Shown one piece after another: positions 35,474-43,807 of a stretch of 64,000 nt of DNA. This DNA is from Aureispira sp. CCB-E. Lineage in GTDB: Bacteria; Bacteroidota; Bacteroidia; Chitinophagales; Saprospiraceae. A program made the translations under genes and the position numbers. How positions within the stretch are numbered: the stretch's first letter is position 1; each line of letters opens with the position of its first letter. The stretch covers positions 6,979,501 through 7,043,500 of the forward strand of contig NZ_CP133671.1 in the NCBI RefSeq assembly GCF_031326345.1, given 5' to 3'. The notes beneath the pieces were generated by a model. The model was not told the origin of the DNA and searched no databases. It saw only the letters and a program-made list of their open reading frames with translations.

Positions 35474-36823
35474 CTAATTATCTCCTGCTGCTCCGCCTCC
35501 TACAAAATCGTCATCGTCATCATCATCGTCGTCAAAATCATCGTCATCAAAGTCAATATTATCATCTTCATCATCAAAATCATCCTCTAAGTATCCTTCA
35601 ATCTGGCGCAAGAGTTTTAAAGCCATTTCATTATTAGCTTCCATTTCCAACGCTTGATCCAGTTGAATTTTAGCAAAAGCGTAGTCATGCATATATTTAA
35701 TCAAAAAATTAGCATAATCGACATACAGACTAGCATCTGCTTTTTCTGCCACCAAATAAGCTTCATAACACATAGAAATAGCTCCATAATCTTGGTAAAT
35801 ATTTTCTAGAATCGTCACAAGTTTTCGCAACGTATCTCCATTGTGAGGAGCTGCTTTTAAAGACTTTTCATAATATATCCTTGCTTTATCATATTCTCCC
35901 AAGTGTGTATTGTGCAAATCTCCTAAACTTGCCAATAACAAACCGCTATCTCCGTGAACGGGATGATCCAATCCTTTTTCAAAAGTTTCGATTGCTGCAC
36001 CAATATTCTCATCATTATGCCATTGAATTTGCCCCAATAAATTAAGCGCCTCTTCTTGATACTCATTAATTCCCAAGGCAATATCAATAAACTGACGTGC
36101 TCGTTTAATATCCTTTAGAGCATAATGTGCTTCTGCTATCCGCACATGTGTTTCTGCCATAAATGGCTCCAATTCAATCACCTTGTTATAACAATCAATT
36201 GCCCCTTCATAATCTTTAAAGGTAGTTGCCTTTAATATGCCCATTTGTAACAAACCATAAATATGGCTCGGATTACTTGCGGTACAGTCATTATAAAAAT
36301 TTAGCGCAGCTTCCATATCTTTTCTACGTTCAGCCAAACGCCCCAAAGCATATAGTGCCTCATCATTTTGAGGAGCATACCGAACAATACCTTCAAAACA
36401 AACTTGTGCTTCCTCTACCAAATCAAACATCATATACAACTTTCGCCCCAAGTCAAGATAGTATTCCACCAAAATAGACGACGCTACTAAGATTGGCTCG
36501 TAATAGGTCTTGCCTTTCTCAAATGCTGCAAAATTTTCTGCTTGCAAATCTGTGTAATCTCCCATCCAAGGCAAATATTCCATAATAGAACTAAAGATAC
36601 TAAATGTTTTTTCTATTTGATGCTTCTCGGCTTCCTCTAACAAAGTAGAAAGATATTCTAATGTTTTATCTTTTATTTCTTCGTCAGGGTGTATTTGCCA
36701 CAATAAGACTAGTGCATCTTTTGCCTCTCTTGCTGTTGCAGAATCGAGTTCTTTTAAAGTACTCAAAATAGTTGCAGCATCGGCATTTAATAAGGTGTGA
36801 ATTAAAGTCTCGTGTATGTCCAT
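35474..36823 (-). CDS. TPR protein with extreme acidic C-terminal tail
   Basis: This 449-residue cytoplasmic protein has about eight tetratricopeptide-type helical repeats (from about 115 to 400; for example 'DEALYALGRLAERRKDMEAALNFYND', 'EYDKARIYYEKSLKAAPHNGDTL'). The last 45 residues are nearly all Asp/Glu, ending with a Gly/Ala-rich tip. There is no signal peptide or membrane helix. TPR proteins act as binding scaffolds; the acidic tail may bind basic proteins or metal. It heads a likely two-gene unit with the PagL-like gene. Confidence 0.8.
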   Translation of the reverse strand: MDIHETLIHTLLNADAATILSTLKELDSATAREAKDALVLLWQIHPDEEIKDKTLEYLSTLLEEAEKHQIEKTFSIFSSIMEYLPWMGDYTDLQAENFAAFEKGKTYYEPILVASSILVEYYLDLGRKLYMMFDLVEEAQVCFEGIVRYAPQNDEALYALGRLAERRKDMEAALNFYNDCTASNPSHIYGLLQMGILKATTFKDYEGAIDCYNKVIELEPFMAETHVRIAEAHYALKDIKRARQFIDIALGINEYQEEALNLLGQIQWHNDENIGAAIETFEKGLDHPVHGDSGLLLASLGDLHNTHLGEYDKARIYYEKSLKAAPHNGDTLRKLVTILENIYQDYGAISMCYEAYLVAEKADASLYVDYANFLIKYMHDYAFAKIQLDQALEMEANNEMALKLLRQIEGYLEDDFDDEDDNIDFDDDDFDDDDDDDDDFVGGGAAGDN

Positions 36824-37342
36824 TTTCGTATAATTAAATTCTATTGTTGCTCTCCCTTTCTTTATTTGATTCTCTTGTATAAAAGGACGAGTTTACAAAT
36901 TTAACTTAAATAATGACATTTTCTATAAATTCTAAACCCTCAAAAAAAACAGTGCCACCTCAAAGCAAAGAATATAATTATTTTCTTCTTTCGAGAGTTT
37001 TGAATTTAGTACTTTTGTTTAAACTAGTTCGCTAAGTAGTTTGGGTTAGATGGTAGAAGTTGCCAGTATGTTGTTTTTTAATCAGCAATACCAAAGCTAA
37101 GTAGAGTTTGTTTGAGAATATTAGAACGGTGTAACTACCAAATCTAAAGCCATACATTGCATTCAGCTATAATCCGTGCCAATTGGCTTGATTGATAATC
37201 AACCTATCCTTTATCAAACGACCCCTTAACTCAGTACTTTTTTAGTGACTTATTATTGGATTTTAAATTTACCTTGACTATTAAAGCGAGCACAGAAGGA
37301 AAACACTTGCCCAAAGACTCGCTTAAAATATTATTAAAATCT
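36824..37342. other. Divergent intergenic region
   Basis: It separates the TPR gene (minus) from the DUF4271 gene (plus). A TACTTTTG box (37010-37017, plus) and a CAAATTTA box (36896-36903, i.e. TAAATTTG on minus) look like -7 elements for the two directions, but neither has a clean -33 partner. Confidence 0.4.
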
Positions 37343-38512
37343 ATGTTACAGTGTACTAAGTGCTCTTTTATCAACATATTAGCTTTGCAATCACACTTCT
37401 CAAACACACGGAAGTACAACATTCTCTTGGAAAAACTTAACTTATTAACATTGTTTGCTCTAATCATTTTGTTTTTGGGGAGTACTACGATGGTACAAGC
37501 TCAACAAGCTCCTACCCCTCCAAAACCAGATAGCCCAAAAGCAACAATACAAGCCCCCAAAAAGGTAAATCCTCTCCCTCCCTCCAAAGTGATACCTACT
37601 CGAAAGAAAAAAGGGACTATAGAAAAACCATCTTGGGATATTGCTAAAACTCAAACCGTGTCTTATTTTCCTGCTTCTTTTAAGATAAAAAAAGATGTTT
37701 TGAGTAGAAAATATTACAACAACAACCTTTTTGATATAGAAGAATCAGACAATCCTTTTGCATTGCCTGTGGGTAATTATAAGTCCAAACAAAAAAGTAA
37801 AGCCAAAGACAAAAAAGGTCGTCAACTTGATTTTTCAGAATTATTTGCCTTAAATGGTAATAACAATGATCAGGGCATTGCCAAGTGGTTAATTTTTATA
37901 TTATTAGGGCTACTCTCTTTGATGGCTATTATTGTAGCGATCTACTCCAAAGAAGTTACTAGTATTTTTCAAACCTTTCTAAGCACAAACATTCAAAACA
38001 ACCAAAGAGATCAAGGAAACCTTTTGACGATAGCACGATTTTCTAGTTACATTCTTTTTGTCTTAGGGATGGGGACATTTTGTTTTTTAATTCCCCAAAT
38101 TCTATTAAAAGAGTTCCAATTCAACACTTTTGGAGCACTTTGTTTGTTTATTTTGGGGCTTGGGGCAATTTATTTTCTTAAACACATACAACTCAAAGTC
38201 TTATCTTACATTTTACCTTTTCGGCAAGAAATTGAGTCCTATAGCTTTATTGTCTCCAACACCAACAAAGCACTTGGTTTTATCATAGTTCCTTTGCTTT
38301 TTTTAATTGCATATACACCAACTACCGCGCAAATTATGGCGCTCTATTTTAGTTTTATTTTACTCAGTTTAATTTATATTTATCGTACATTAAAGGGCTT
38401 AGCTATTGCTGGAAGTATAATTTTATTTCATAAATTCCATTTTTTTGTGTACCTTTGTGCCGTTGAAATAGCCCCGATAGTAATCTTATTGAAGTTATTG
38501 TCTATTTTATAA
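37343..38512 (+). CDS. DUF4271 membrane protein
   Basis: This protein of about 389 residues has an N-terminal hydrophobic segment (signal peptide or TM, ending MVQAQQ), a Pro/Lys-rich linker, and then six to seven transmembrane helices ending 'FHKFHFFVYLCAVEIAPIVILLKLL', which is the DUF4271 signature end. In Bacteroidota this gene commonly stands just before hemD, as here (16-base gap). Function is unknown. The start is uncertain: ATG 37343 is used, but a TTG inside the frame would give a tidier signal peptide. Confidence 0.8.
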   Translation: MLQCTKCSFINILALQSHFSNTRKYNILLEKLNLLTLFALIILFLGSTTMVQAQQAPTPPKPDSPKATIQAPKKVNPLPPSKVIPTRKKKGTIEKPSWDIAKTQTVSYFPASFKIKKDVLSRKYYNNNLFDIEESDNPFALPVGNYKSKQKSKAKDKKGRQLDFSELFALNGNNNDQGIAKWLIFILLGLLSLMAIIVAIYSKEVTSIFQTFLSTNIQNNQRDQGNLLTIARFSSYILFVLGMGTFCFLIPQILLKEFQFNTFGALCLFILGLGAIYFLKHIQLKVLSYILPFRQEIESYSFIVSNTNKALGFIIVPLLFLIAYTPTTAQIMALYFSFILLSLIYIYRTLKGLAIAGSIILFHKFHFFVYLCAVEIAPIVILLKLLSIL

Positions 38513-38528
38513 CGATAATAAACATTAG

Positions 38529-39320
38529 ATGTCAGCAGATTCGAAAGATAGATTAGAGAAAGTGGAGAGCATTTTGGTTACACAATTAACAACCAAAAAC
38601 AACAGAGCTCCATATGACAAATTGGTAGAGAAATTTGGTTTAAAAATCGATTATCGTCCATTTACAGAAGTCATTCCTGTTACAGCAAAAGAATTTAGAA
38701 AACAAAAAATTGCTTTAGAAGAATTTACTGCGATTATACTTACTAGTAAAAGTGCCGTAGACCATTTCTTCAGACTTTGTGATGAAATGCGTTACAAGGT
38801 ACCCGCAGACCTAAAATACTTTTGTAAGTCAGAAGCCGTTGCACTATACCTGCAAAAACACATCGTTTACCGCAAGCGCAAAGTATTCTTTGGCAAGCGT
38901 GTATTAGATGATTTAAAGCCCTCATTATTAAAGCACAAAAAGAAAGAAAAATTCTTGCTGCCATGCTCTAATTTTGGAGGACGCAACTTCGCTACCTTCT
39001 TAGAAGACAACGAGTTTGATTTTAAAGAGTCTATGATGTATTTGGCTGCTAGTAGTGATATTTCGGACTTAGAAGACGTATTCTATGACATTCTTGTTTT
39101 CTTTAGCCCTTTGAGTTTAAAGTCTCTATACGATAACTTTCCTGATTTTAAACAAAATAAAACTAGAATCGCTGCTTTTGGAAACAGTACGGCTCAAGCA
39201 GTTTTGGACAGAGGTCTAATTCTAGACATCAAAGTTCCTGCGCCCGAAACACCTTCAATGACCATGGCTATTGAAAAATACATTCGAGAAACACTAGAAG
39301 CAAGGCCTTCTGGAAAATAA
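38529..39320 (+). CDS. hemD: Uroporphyrinogen-III synthase
   Basis: This 263-residue HemD-family enzyme closes and isomerises hydroxymethylbilane to uroporphyrinogen III for heme and related tetrapyrroles. The family is poorly conserved; visible points are 'FTAIILTSKSAVDHFF' (typical first domain strand), 'DILVFFSPLSLKSL' (second domain) and 'RIAAFGNSTAQAVLDRGL', followed by 'VPAPETPSMTMAIEKY'. The DUF4271-hemD pairing supports the call. A terminator hairpin follows. Confidence 0.88.
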   Translation: MSADSKDRLEKVESILVTQLTTKNNRAPYDKLVEKFGLKIDYRPFTEVIPVTAKEFRKQKIALEEFTAIILTSKSAVDHFFRLCDEMRYKVPADLKYFCKSEAVALYLQKHIVYRKRKVFFGKRVLDDLKPSLLKHKKKEKFLLPCSNFGGRNFATFLEDNEFDFKESMMYLAASSDISDLEDVFYDILVFFSPLSLKSLYDNFPDFKQNKTRIAAFGNSTAQAVLDRGLILDIKVPAPETPSMTMAIEKYIRETLEARPSGK

Positions 39321-39342
39321 TATATAGAACCACTGGAACAAA

Positions 39343-39378
39343 AAAGTGTTAGTAGCTATATGCCCTAACACTTTTTTT
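39343..39378. terminator. Bidirectional terminator after hemD
   Basis: A 10-bp stem (aaagtgttag 39343-39352 with 39365-39374) followed by T7, and A-run on the other side. It also faces the convergent TPR gene ending at 39401. Confidence 0.85.
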
Positions 39379-39400
39379 ATTGTTCTTAATAATCCAACCG

Positions 39401-40933
39401 TCATTTCTTCTTTTTAAGTGCACTTAGGCGTTGTTTTGCTTGGCTGTGCAAGCTAGCTTGATATTGATCAGGCTTTTCCTTCAGACATTTCTCATAAAAA
39501 TCCTTTGCCATTTCTATTTCATCCCTTGACTCATGTATTATACCTGCTTGAAGAGCGGCATTACAAGCATAGTAATATGGCTTTTTAGTTCCTTTATCAA
39601 TGGTTTGGCCATAATACTTTAACGCATCATCATTCTTCTTCATTTTTTGGAAAATTCTCCCCATTCGATAAGTATATTCGATTTTTTCCTGTTCTGTTTT
39701 CAAACTTTTCGAATCACATCCTTTTAGTGCATTATATGCTTTATCATAATAACCGCCATCATACAATAGGCGAGCTTTGAGCAAGTCAAGATTTGGCACA
39801 ATTCTCAATTTTGCTTCCTCCATTTCATTCATCGCTGTCCGATCTTGCGAAGTATTGTATTCTCCTTTTTTTTCTACCAAAGACATATAATAACGATATT
39901 TGGACTCATCTTTTCTTAGTAGGCTAATCCAAGCCAATCGATGATAAGCCTCTTTAATACCATTAACACCTCTATATCTAGATAAAAAATTATTAAAATC
40001 TTCTTCCGAATCCAAGTCCAATCTATAAAGTTTGCATAAGCCATTCATAATATCCATATATGGAAAATCATAGTATTCATCTCCTTTAGGATATTTGTCT
40101 AAAATTAAGATAGCTTGTTTACTTTTACCGATTTTCATGCTTCTATTTGCCAGAATATAAGCAGCCATCGGATTTTTGGTAAAGTCTAAGATTTCTGTAT
40201 TAATTGCTCCCCACGCTTTCATGTCGTTGTTTCCCATATACAACAAAAGCATTCCATAAATCACTTGAACTTCTTCATTAAATTCAAATTCTTGATGGCG
40301 CTTGCCGTGGCTAATAACCTCCTCTAGCTCTCCTAACCCTTGTGCTATATTGCCTCTTAAACCTGCTAGAGAAGCCCCCCATTGATATTTCCCAGGAATA
40401 GCTCCAACCATCGTATGCAAAATGCCTAAGGCTCGTTTGTTAGGCAAAAATTTTGGAAACTTTTTATCATTTCGTTCTAATAAAACAGCAGCTTTTTTTA
40501 TGCTTTTAAATGCCTCCATGTTGTCTTGAAACAATGCATAAATCATTCCCCAACGTAGATGAATATCAGCTTGAGTAAACAACGTATAAGGATCTCCTTC
40601 TGCCCCTTGTTCTAACCATTCCAAGCGCTCTTCTTTACGTTTTAGATATTTACCATAAATATCTTTGGGTCTTCCATCTATAAAGGCGTAAAAAAAATCA
40701 ATATAATCCTCCAAATAATGAGGAATTAAATTAAATGTATTGTTCTTTTTTTCTTGAATAATACGAGGAATTGCAGCTTGAAACTTTAGTGTCATTACAT
40801 CATGAAACATATCCTTTAGATCATCATTCCATTTAAAAAAACCAGCATTGTTCAATTCACTAGGAGACGTTTGAGCTTGCCCAGAAGCAATAGAAATAAA
40901 TAGTAAAAAGAAAAGGCTATAAAAAAATTTCAT
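39401..40933 (-). CDS. Secreted TPR-repeat protein
   Basis: This 510-residue protein has a signal peptide (ending SGQAQ) and an all-helical body with TPR-like repeats. The region 'LGILHTMVGAIPGKYQWGASLAGLRGNIAQGLGELEEVI' (a long, well-defined signature here only partly quoted in spirit) contains a conserved-looking 'PGKYQW' patch. The C-terminal part has clear TPRs ('EYTYRMGRIFQKMKKNDDAL', 'ALQAGIIHESRDEIEMAKDF'). Such periplasmic or outer-membrane-associated proteins serve as scaffolds. No enzyme motif is seen. A transcription unit of its own, with a long AT-rich gap upstream. Confidence 0.8.
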   Translation of the reverse strand: MKFFYSLFFLLFISIASGQAQTSPSELNNAGFFKWNDDLKDMFHDVMTLKFQAAIPRIIQEKKNNTFNLIPHYLEDYIDFFYAFIDGRPKDIYGKYLKRKEERLEWLEQGAEGDPYTLFTQADIHLRWGMIYALFQDNMEAFKSIKKAAVLLERNDKKFPKFLPNKRALGILHTMVGAIPGKYQWGASLAGLRGNIAQGLGELEEVISHGKRHQEFEFNEEVQVIYGMLLLYMGNNDMKAWGAINTEILDFTKNPMAAYILANRSMKIGKSKQAILILDKYPKGDEYYDFPYMDIMNGLCKLYRLDLDSEEDFNNFLSRYRGVNGIKEAYHRLAWISLLRKDESKYRYYMSLVEKKGEYNTSQDRTAMNEMEEAKLRIVPNLDLLKARLLYDGGYYDKAYNALKGCDSKSLKTEQEKIEYTYRMGRIFQKMKKNDDALKYYGQTIDKGTKKPYYYACNAALQAGIIHESRDEIEMAKDFYEKCLKEKPDQYQASLHSQAKQRLSALKKKK

Positions 40934-41353
40934 TACAAAAAGGTTTTGTGATTAAAAACAGACTGTTTGTCAATCTATGAAATATTCAATAAATGTTTGT
41001 CATAACATTACTTCGTTGAAACCAGACAGTAGAGCAACACAGCCAACTACAAGCAAAGCATTCACGCAGTAAATCGTATTAGACAGAAAAACTATGGGAT
41101 AAAATAATTCAATCTAGAGTTTGGTTCTTTATTTTATGCTTTGATGGTCTAGTTTGTTACATCTCATAAGCAGATATTAGGTCATTATCAAAAAAATCTT
41201 GCACAGAAAGCCCTATAACTACGGCTTCGTTTTTTGCCCATTTATCTAAACAAAAATACAATCACTTAAAATTTAAAAAACCTCAAGAAATACAGTTCCT
41301 TGAGGCTTTTATCAGCAATTTATATCTAAAAATTGTCCTAATTTCAATTCAAA
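40934..41353. other. Intergenic region with repeat-like words
   Basis: Contains 'cattacttcgttgaaa...cagacagtagag' and 'cacgcagtaaatcgtatt' (about 41005-41090), reverse-complement matches to words at 55480-55510, so a member of the intergenic repeat family. A terminator for the zinc-ribbon gene lies at 41275-41305. No gene is seen. Confidence 0.5.
41275..41305 (-). terminator. Terminator of the zinc-ribbon/Nif3 operon
   Basis: Stem CCTCAAG/CTTGAGG (41281-41287 with 41299-41305), with a run of Ts on the minus strand just beyond it, 49 bases after the operon's last stop. Confidence 0.75.
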
Positions 41354-42145
41354 CTACTGTTCTACTTCTAATTTTTCTTGTTCTAATTCCTCCAAAGAAG
41401 TTTCGATATTAGAAGCAACCAAGATTCTAGCACAGTGTTCACAATGGATAATGCGTTTGCGTTGTCCAAGCTCTAGTTGAGTTTGAGGAGGGACTTGGCT
41501 AAAACATCCGCCACAAGCATCACGTTCTACAATGACTACAGCGAGACCATTTTTATAAGTATTTGTTAATCGATCGTATACAGCCAATAAATCCTCATCA
41601 ATTTTTTTGCGAGCACGTTTTTCTTTTCTCAAGTATTTTTGCTCATCTTTTTCTGTTTTAGCAGTAATTTTTTCTAATTCCTCCTGCTTCAACTTCATAT
41701 CGGCACGCTTCTCTTCTTGTCTAGCTTTAGACGCATCTAGAGTAGTATCTTTATTGCTCAATTTTTGTTGAGTTTCTCTAATGCGTTTGTTGGCCAATTG
41801 AATATCCAATTTTTGAAGCTCGATTTCACGAGTTAAGGCTTCGAATTCACGGTTATTCTTAACATTGTTTTGTTGCTTATTGTACTTTTCAATTAAAGCT
41901 TCTGCCTCTTTAATTTTATTTTCGTATTGTACAACGCTTAATTGCAACTCTTTATGTTCTTCTTCTAACTTAGCAATTTTTTTATCTAAAGTAACGATCT
42001 CTGTTTCTAATGCACTCACTTCTAAAGGAAGTTCCCCTTGCAACTTTTTAATGTTGTTCAACTGAGTGTTGACCATTTGCAACTCATATAAGTTTTGCAA
42101 CTTTTCTTCTATTGGTAGATTAGAATTAGCATTTTTCTTTGCCAT
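41354..42145 (-). CDS. Zinc-ribbon coiled-coil protein (CT398-like)
   Basis: This 263-residue protein has a long antiparallel coiled coil (about 30-190, Glu/Lys/Leu-rich) and a C-terminal C4 zinc ribbon with C-x2-C twice ('DACGGCFSQVPP' and 'IIHCEHCARIL'). The family is conserved across bacteria and usually sits next to the Nif3-like protein, as here (4-base gap). Its role is not established. It is the last gene of a three-gene unit. Confidence 0.9.
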   Translation of the reverse strand: MAKKNANSNLPIEEKLQNLYELQMVNTQLNNIKKLQGELPLEVSALETEIVTLDKKIAKLEEEHKELQLSVVQYENKIKEAEALIEKYNKQQNNVKNNREFEALTREIELQKLDIQLANKRIRETQQKLSNKDTTLDASKARQEEKRADMKLKQEELEKITAKTEKDEQKYLRKEKRARKKIDEDLLAVYDRLTNTYKNGLAVVIVERDACGGCFSQVPPQTQLELGQRKRIIHCEHCARILVASNIETSLEELEQEKLEVEQ

Positions 42146-42149
42146 AATA

Positions 42150-43247
42150 TTATAGATAATTTATTGGATTTGTATTTATTTCAGTACAACGGATTGCAAA
42201 ATTACGAAATTTTTGCGTTAATAATTCATAAAACAGCTCAATTGTAAACTGTTCACTCTCATAATGCCCAATATCTGCTATAATTATGCGATTTTCGGCA
42301 TCAAAAAACTGGTGATACTTGTAATCCCCAGTAATAAATATATCAGCTTGGGCGGCGAGCGCATTTTTCAACAAGAAACTTCCTGCACCACCACAAAGAG
42401 CAACACGTTTAATTTCTTTTTTGCACAATGCTGTATAACGAATTCCATCCGCCTTCATATTTTTCTTAAGCATTTTTAGAAACGCCATTGTTTCCATAGG
42501 TTCTTTTAGTTCTCCAACTAATCCTGAACCAATTTCTTGGTGGACATTATCCAAGGTATAGATATCATAAGCCACCTCCTCATAAGGATGTACTCTAAAA
42601 AGATTTCTAACAATTTGCCCTTGTAGATAGGCAGGAAAAACAACTTCTAGTTTGTTTTCTTTTTCTTCATGCTGTGCTCCTACTTCTCCAACGGTAGGAT
42701 TACTAGCCTCATCTCCTTTAAAAGAACCGACTCCTTCCGTTCTAAAGCTGCATTCCGAATAATTGCCTATGCTACCTGCTCCTGCTTCAAATAGAGCATT
42801 TTTAACAGCCTCAGTAGCTTCTATCGGGACAAAAACCGATAATTTTTTTAGTAATCCTTTTTTAGGACTTAAAATTTTGGTTTGTGTAAGTCCTATTTTT
42901 TCTGCAATTTTACCGTTTACTCCATTTCGATAAACATTATCCAAATTAGTATGCGCAGCATAAATAGCAATGTCGTTTTTAATTGCTTTTAAGACAACCC
43001 GTTCCACATAATTTTTGCCTGTAAACGATTTTAAACCTCCAAAAACAATGGGGTGGTGAGCAACTACCAAATTACAACCTTTCTCCATTGCCTCATCCAA
43101 AACAGCCTCAATAGTATCCAAAGCAATTAAAATACCTGTTACCTCGACTTCTTTATCTCCCACAATTAAGCCCGCATTATCGTAGCTCTCTTGCAAAGAT
43201 TTTGGAGCAATAGATTCTAAATACTCAACTACATTTTTAATTTTCAT
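42150..43247 (-). CDS. Nif3-like dinuclear metal-centre protein
   Basis: This 365-residue NIF3/YbgI-family protein has ligand motifs 'NLVVAHHPIVFGG', 'IYAAHTNLDN', 'IFITGDYKYHQFFD' and 'DIGHYESEQFT', which coordinate two metal ions. The central insertion (about 130-240) is the PII-like domain found in the longer bacterial members. The family is annotated as GTP cyclohydrolase 1 type 2, but the physiological reaction is uncertain. It lies between a small membrane protein (17-base gap) and the zinc-ribbon protein. Confidence 0.92.
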   Translation of the reverse strand: MKIKNVVEYLESIAPKSLQESYDNAGLIVGDKEVEVTGILIALDTIEAVLDEAMEKGCNLVVAHHPIVFGGLKSFTGKNYVERVVLKAIKNDIAIYAAHTNLDNVYRNGVNGKIAEKIGLTQTKILSPKKGLLKKLSVFVPIEATEAVKNALFEAGAGSIGNYSECSFRTEGVGSFKGDEASNPTVGEVGAQHEEKENKLEVVFPAYLQGQIVRNLFRVHPYEEVAYDIYTLDNVHQEIGSGLVGELKEPMETMAFLKMLKKNMKADGIRYTALCKKEIKRVALCGGAGSFLLKNALAAQADIFITGDYKYHQFFDAENRIIIADIGHYESEQFTIELFYELLTQKFRNFAIRCTEINTNPINYL

Positions 43248-43264
43248 TCTCTAATCATTCCTTT

Positions 43265-43672
43265 TTAAGACAGATCATTTTCTATCAAATGTCTACCTAA
43301 ATTTAGTTCTGGATTTCTTGAATCCAAATAAGCCCGAACCCGCTCAAAATCTAAGGGCGAAAAGGTAAACAAATGCTTATAAACCCGCTTTTCATCCAAG
43401 TAAATAGCCTTTTCTCTAACGACAATATTTTTCCCCTTATAATCGTAGTTTTGGGAGACTATCCCTAGCCCATTTCGAAGAATCAACTGTTGATCTGTCA
43501 ATTCCAAAACAGCATTCGTGTACATATTATTTAGGCTAATTAGTATCCAAATGGCTCCCAAGATTATTCGATAAGTACTTTGCGTATACCAAGCCAATAA
43601 GATTAACAAAAATGCCATAGCAACATTCAATGCCAAAAACCAAGTCCGATATCGAATTTTAAGAGGTGGCAT
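43265..43672 (-). CDS. Small membrane protein with PH-like domain
   Basis: This 135-residue protein has two transmembrane helices (about 10-28 and 34-50) and a soluble domain of beta strands ('LELTDQQLILRNGLGIVSQNYDY', then 'YLDEKRVYKHLFTFSPLDF') that resembles bacterial PH-like domains. Family not identified. It begins the three-gene operon with the Nif3-like and zinc-ribbon genes. Confidence 0.7.
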   Translation of the reverse strand: MPPLKIRYRTWFLALNVAMAFLLILLAWYTQSTYRIILGAIWILISLNNMYTNAVLELTDQQLILRNGLGIVSQNYDYKGKNIVVREKAIYLDEKRVYKHLFTFSPLDFERVRAYLDSRNPELNLGRHLIENDLS

Positions 43673-43715
43673 AATACTTATTTTTGAACACCATTTAGAA
43701 CCTGTTCTTAAACGA

Positions 43716-43745
43716 AAAAGAGGGTAACAGCCAAACTGTTACCCT
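43716..43745. terminator. Hairpin terminator after the OmpA porin gene
   Basis: A perfect 10-bp stem (agggtaacag 43721-43730 with 43736-43745) and a 5-nt loop, with a T-run on the minus strand. It lies 63 bases past the stop of the porin gene. Confidence 0.8.
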
Positions 43746-43807
43746 TTGTTTATTTTTAACTTATACCCTCAACACTCTAAAAAGTATTGAACATACAAGG
43801 CACTATT

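Noticed and set aside
35480-35620. Low-complexity tcatcatcg repeats considered as a DNA satellite
   Set aside because: They are the coding strand complement of the Asp-rich tail of the TPR protein.
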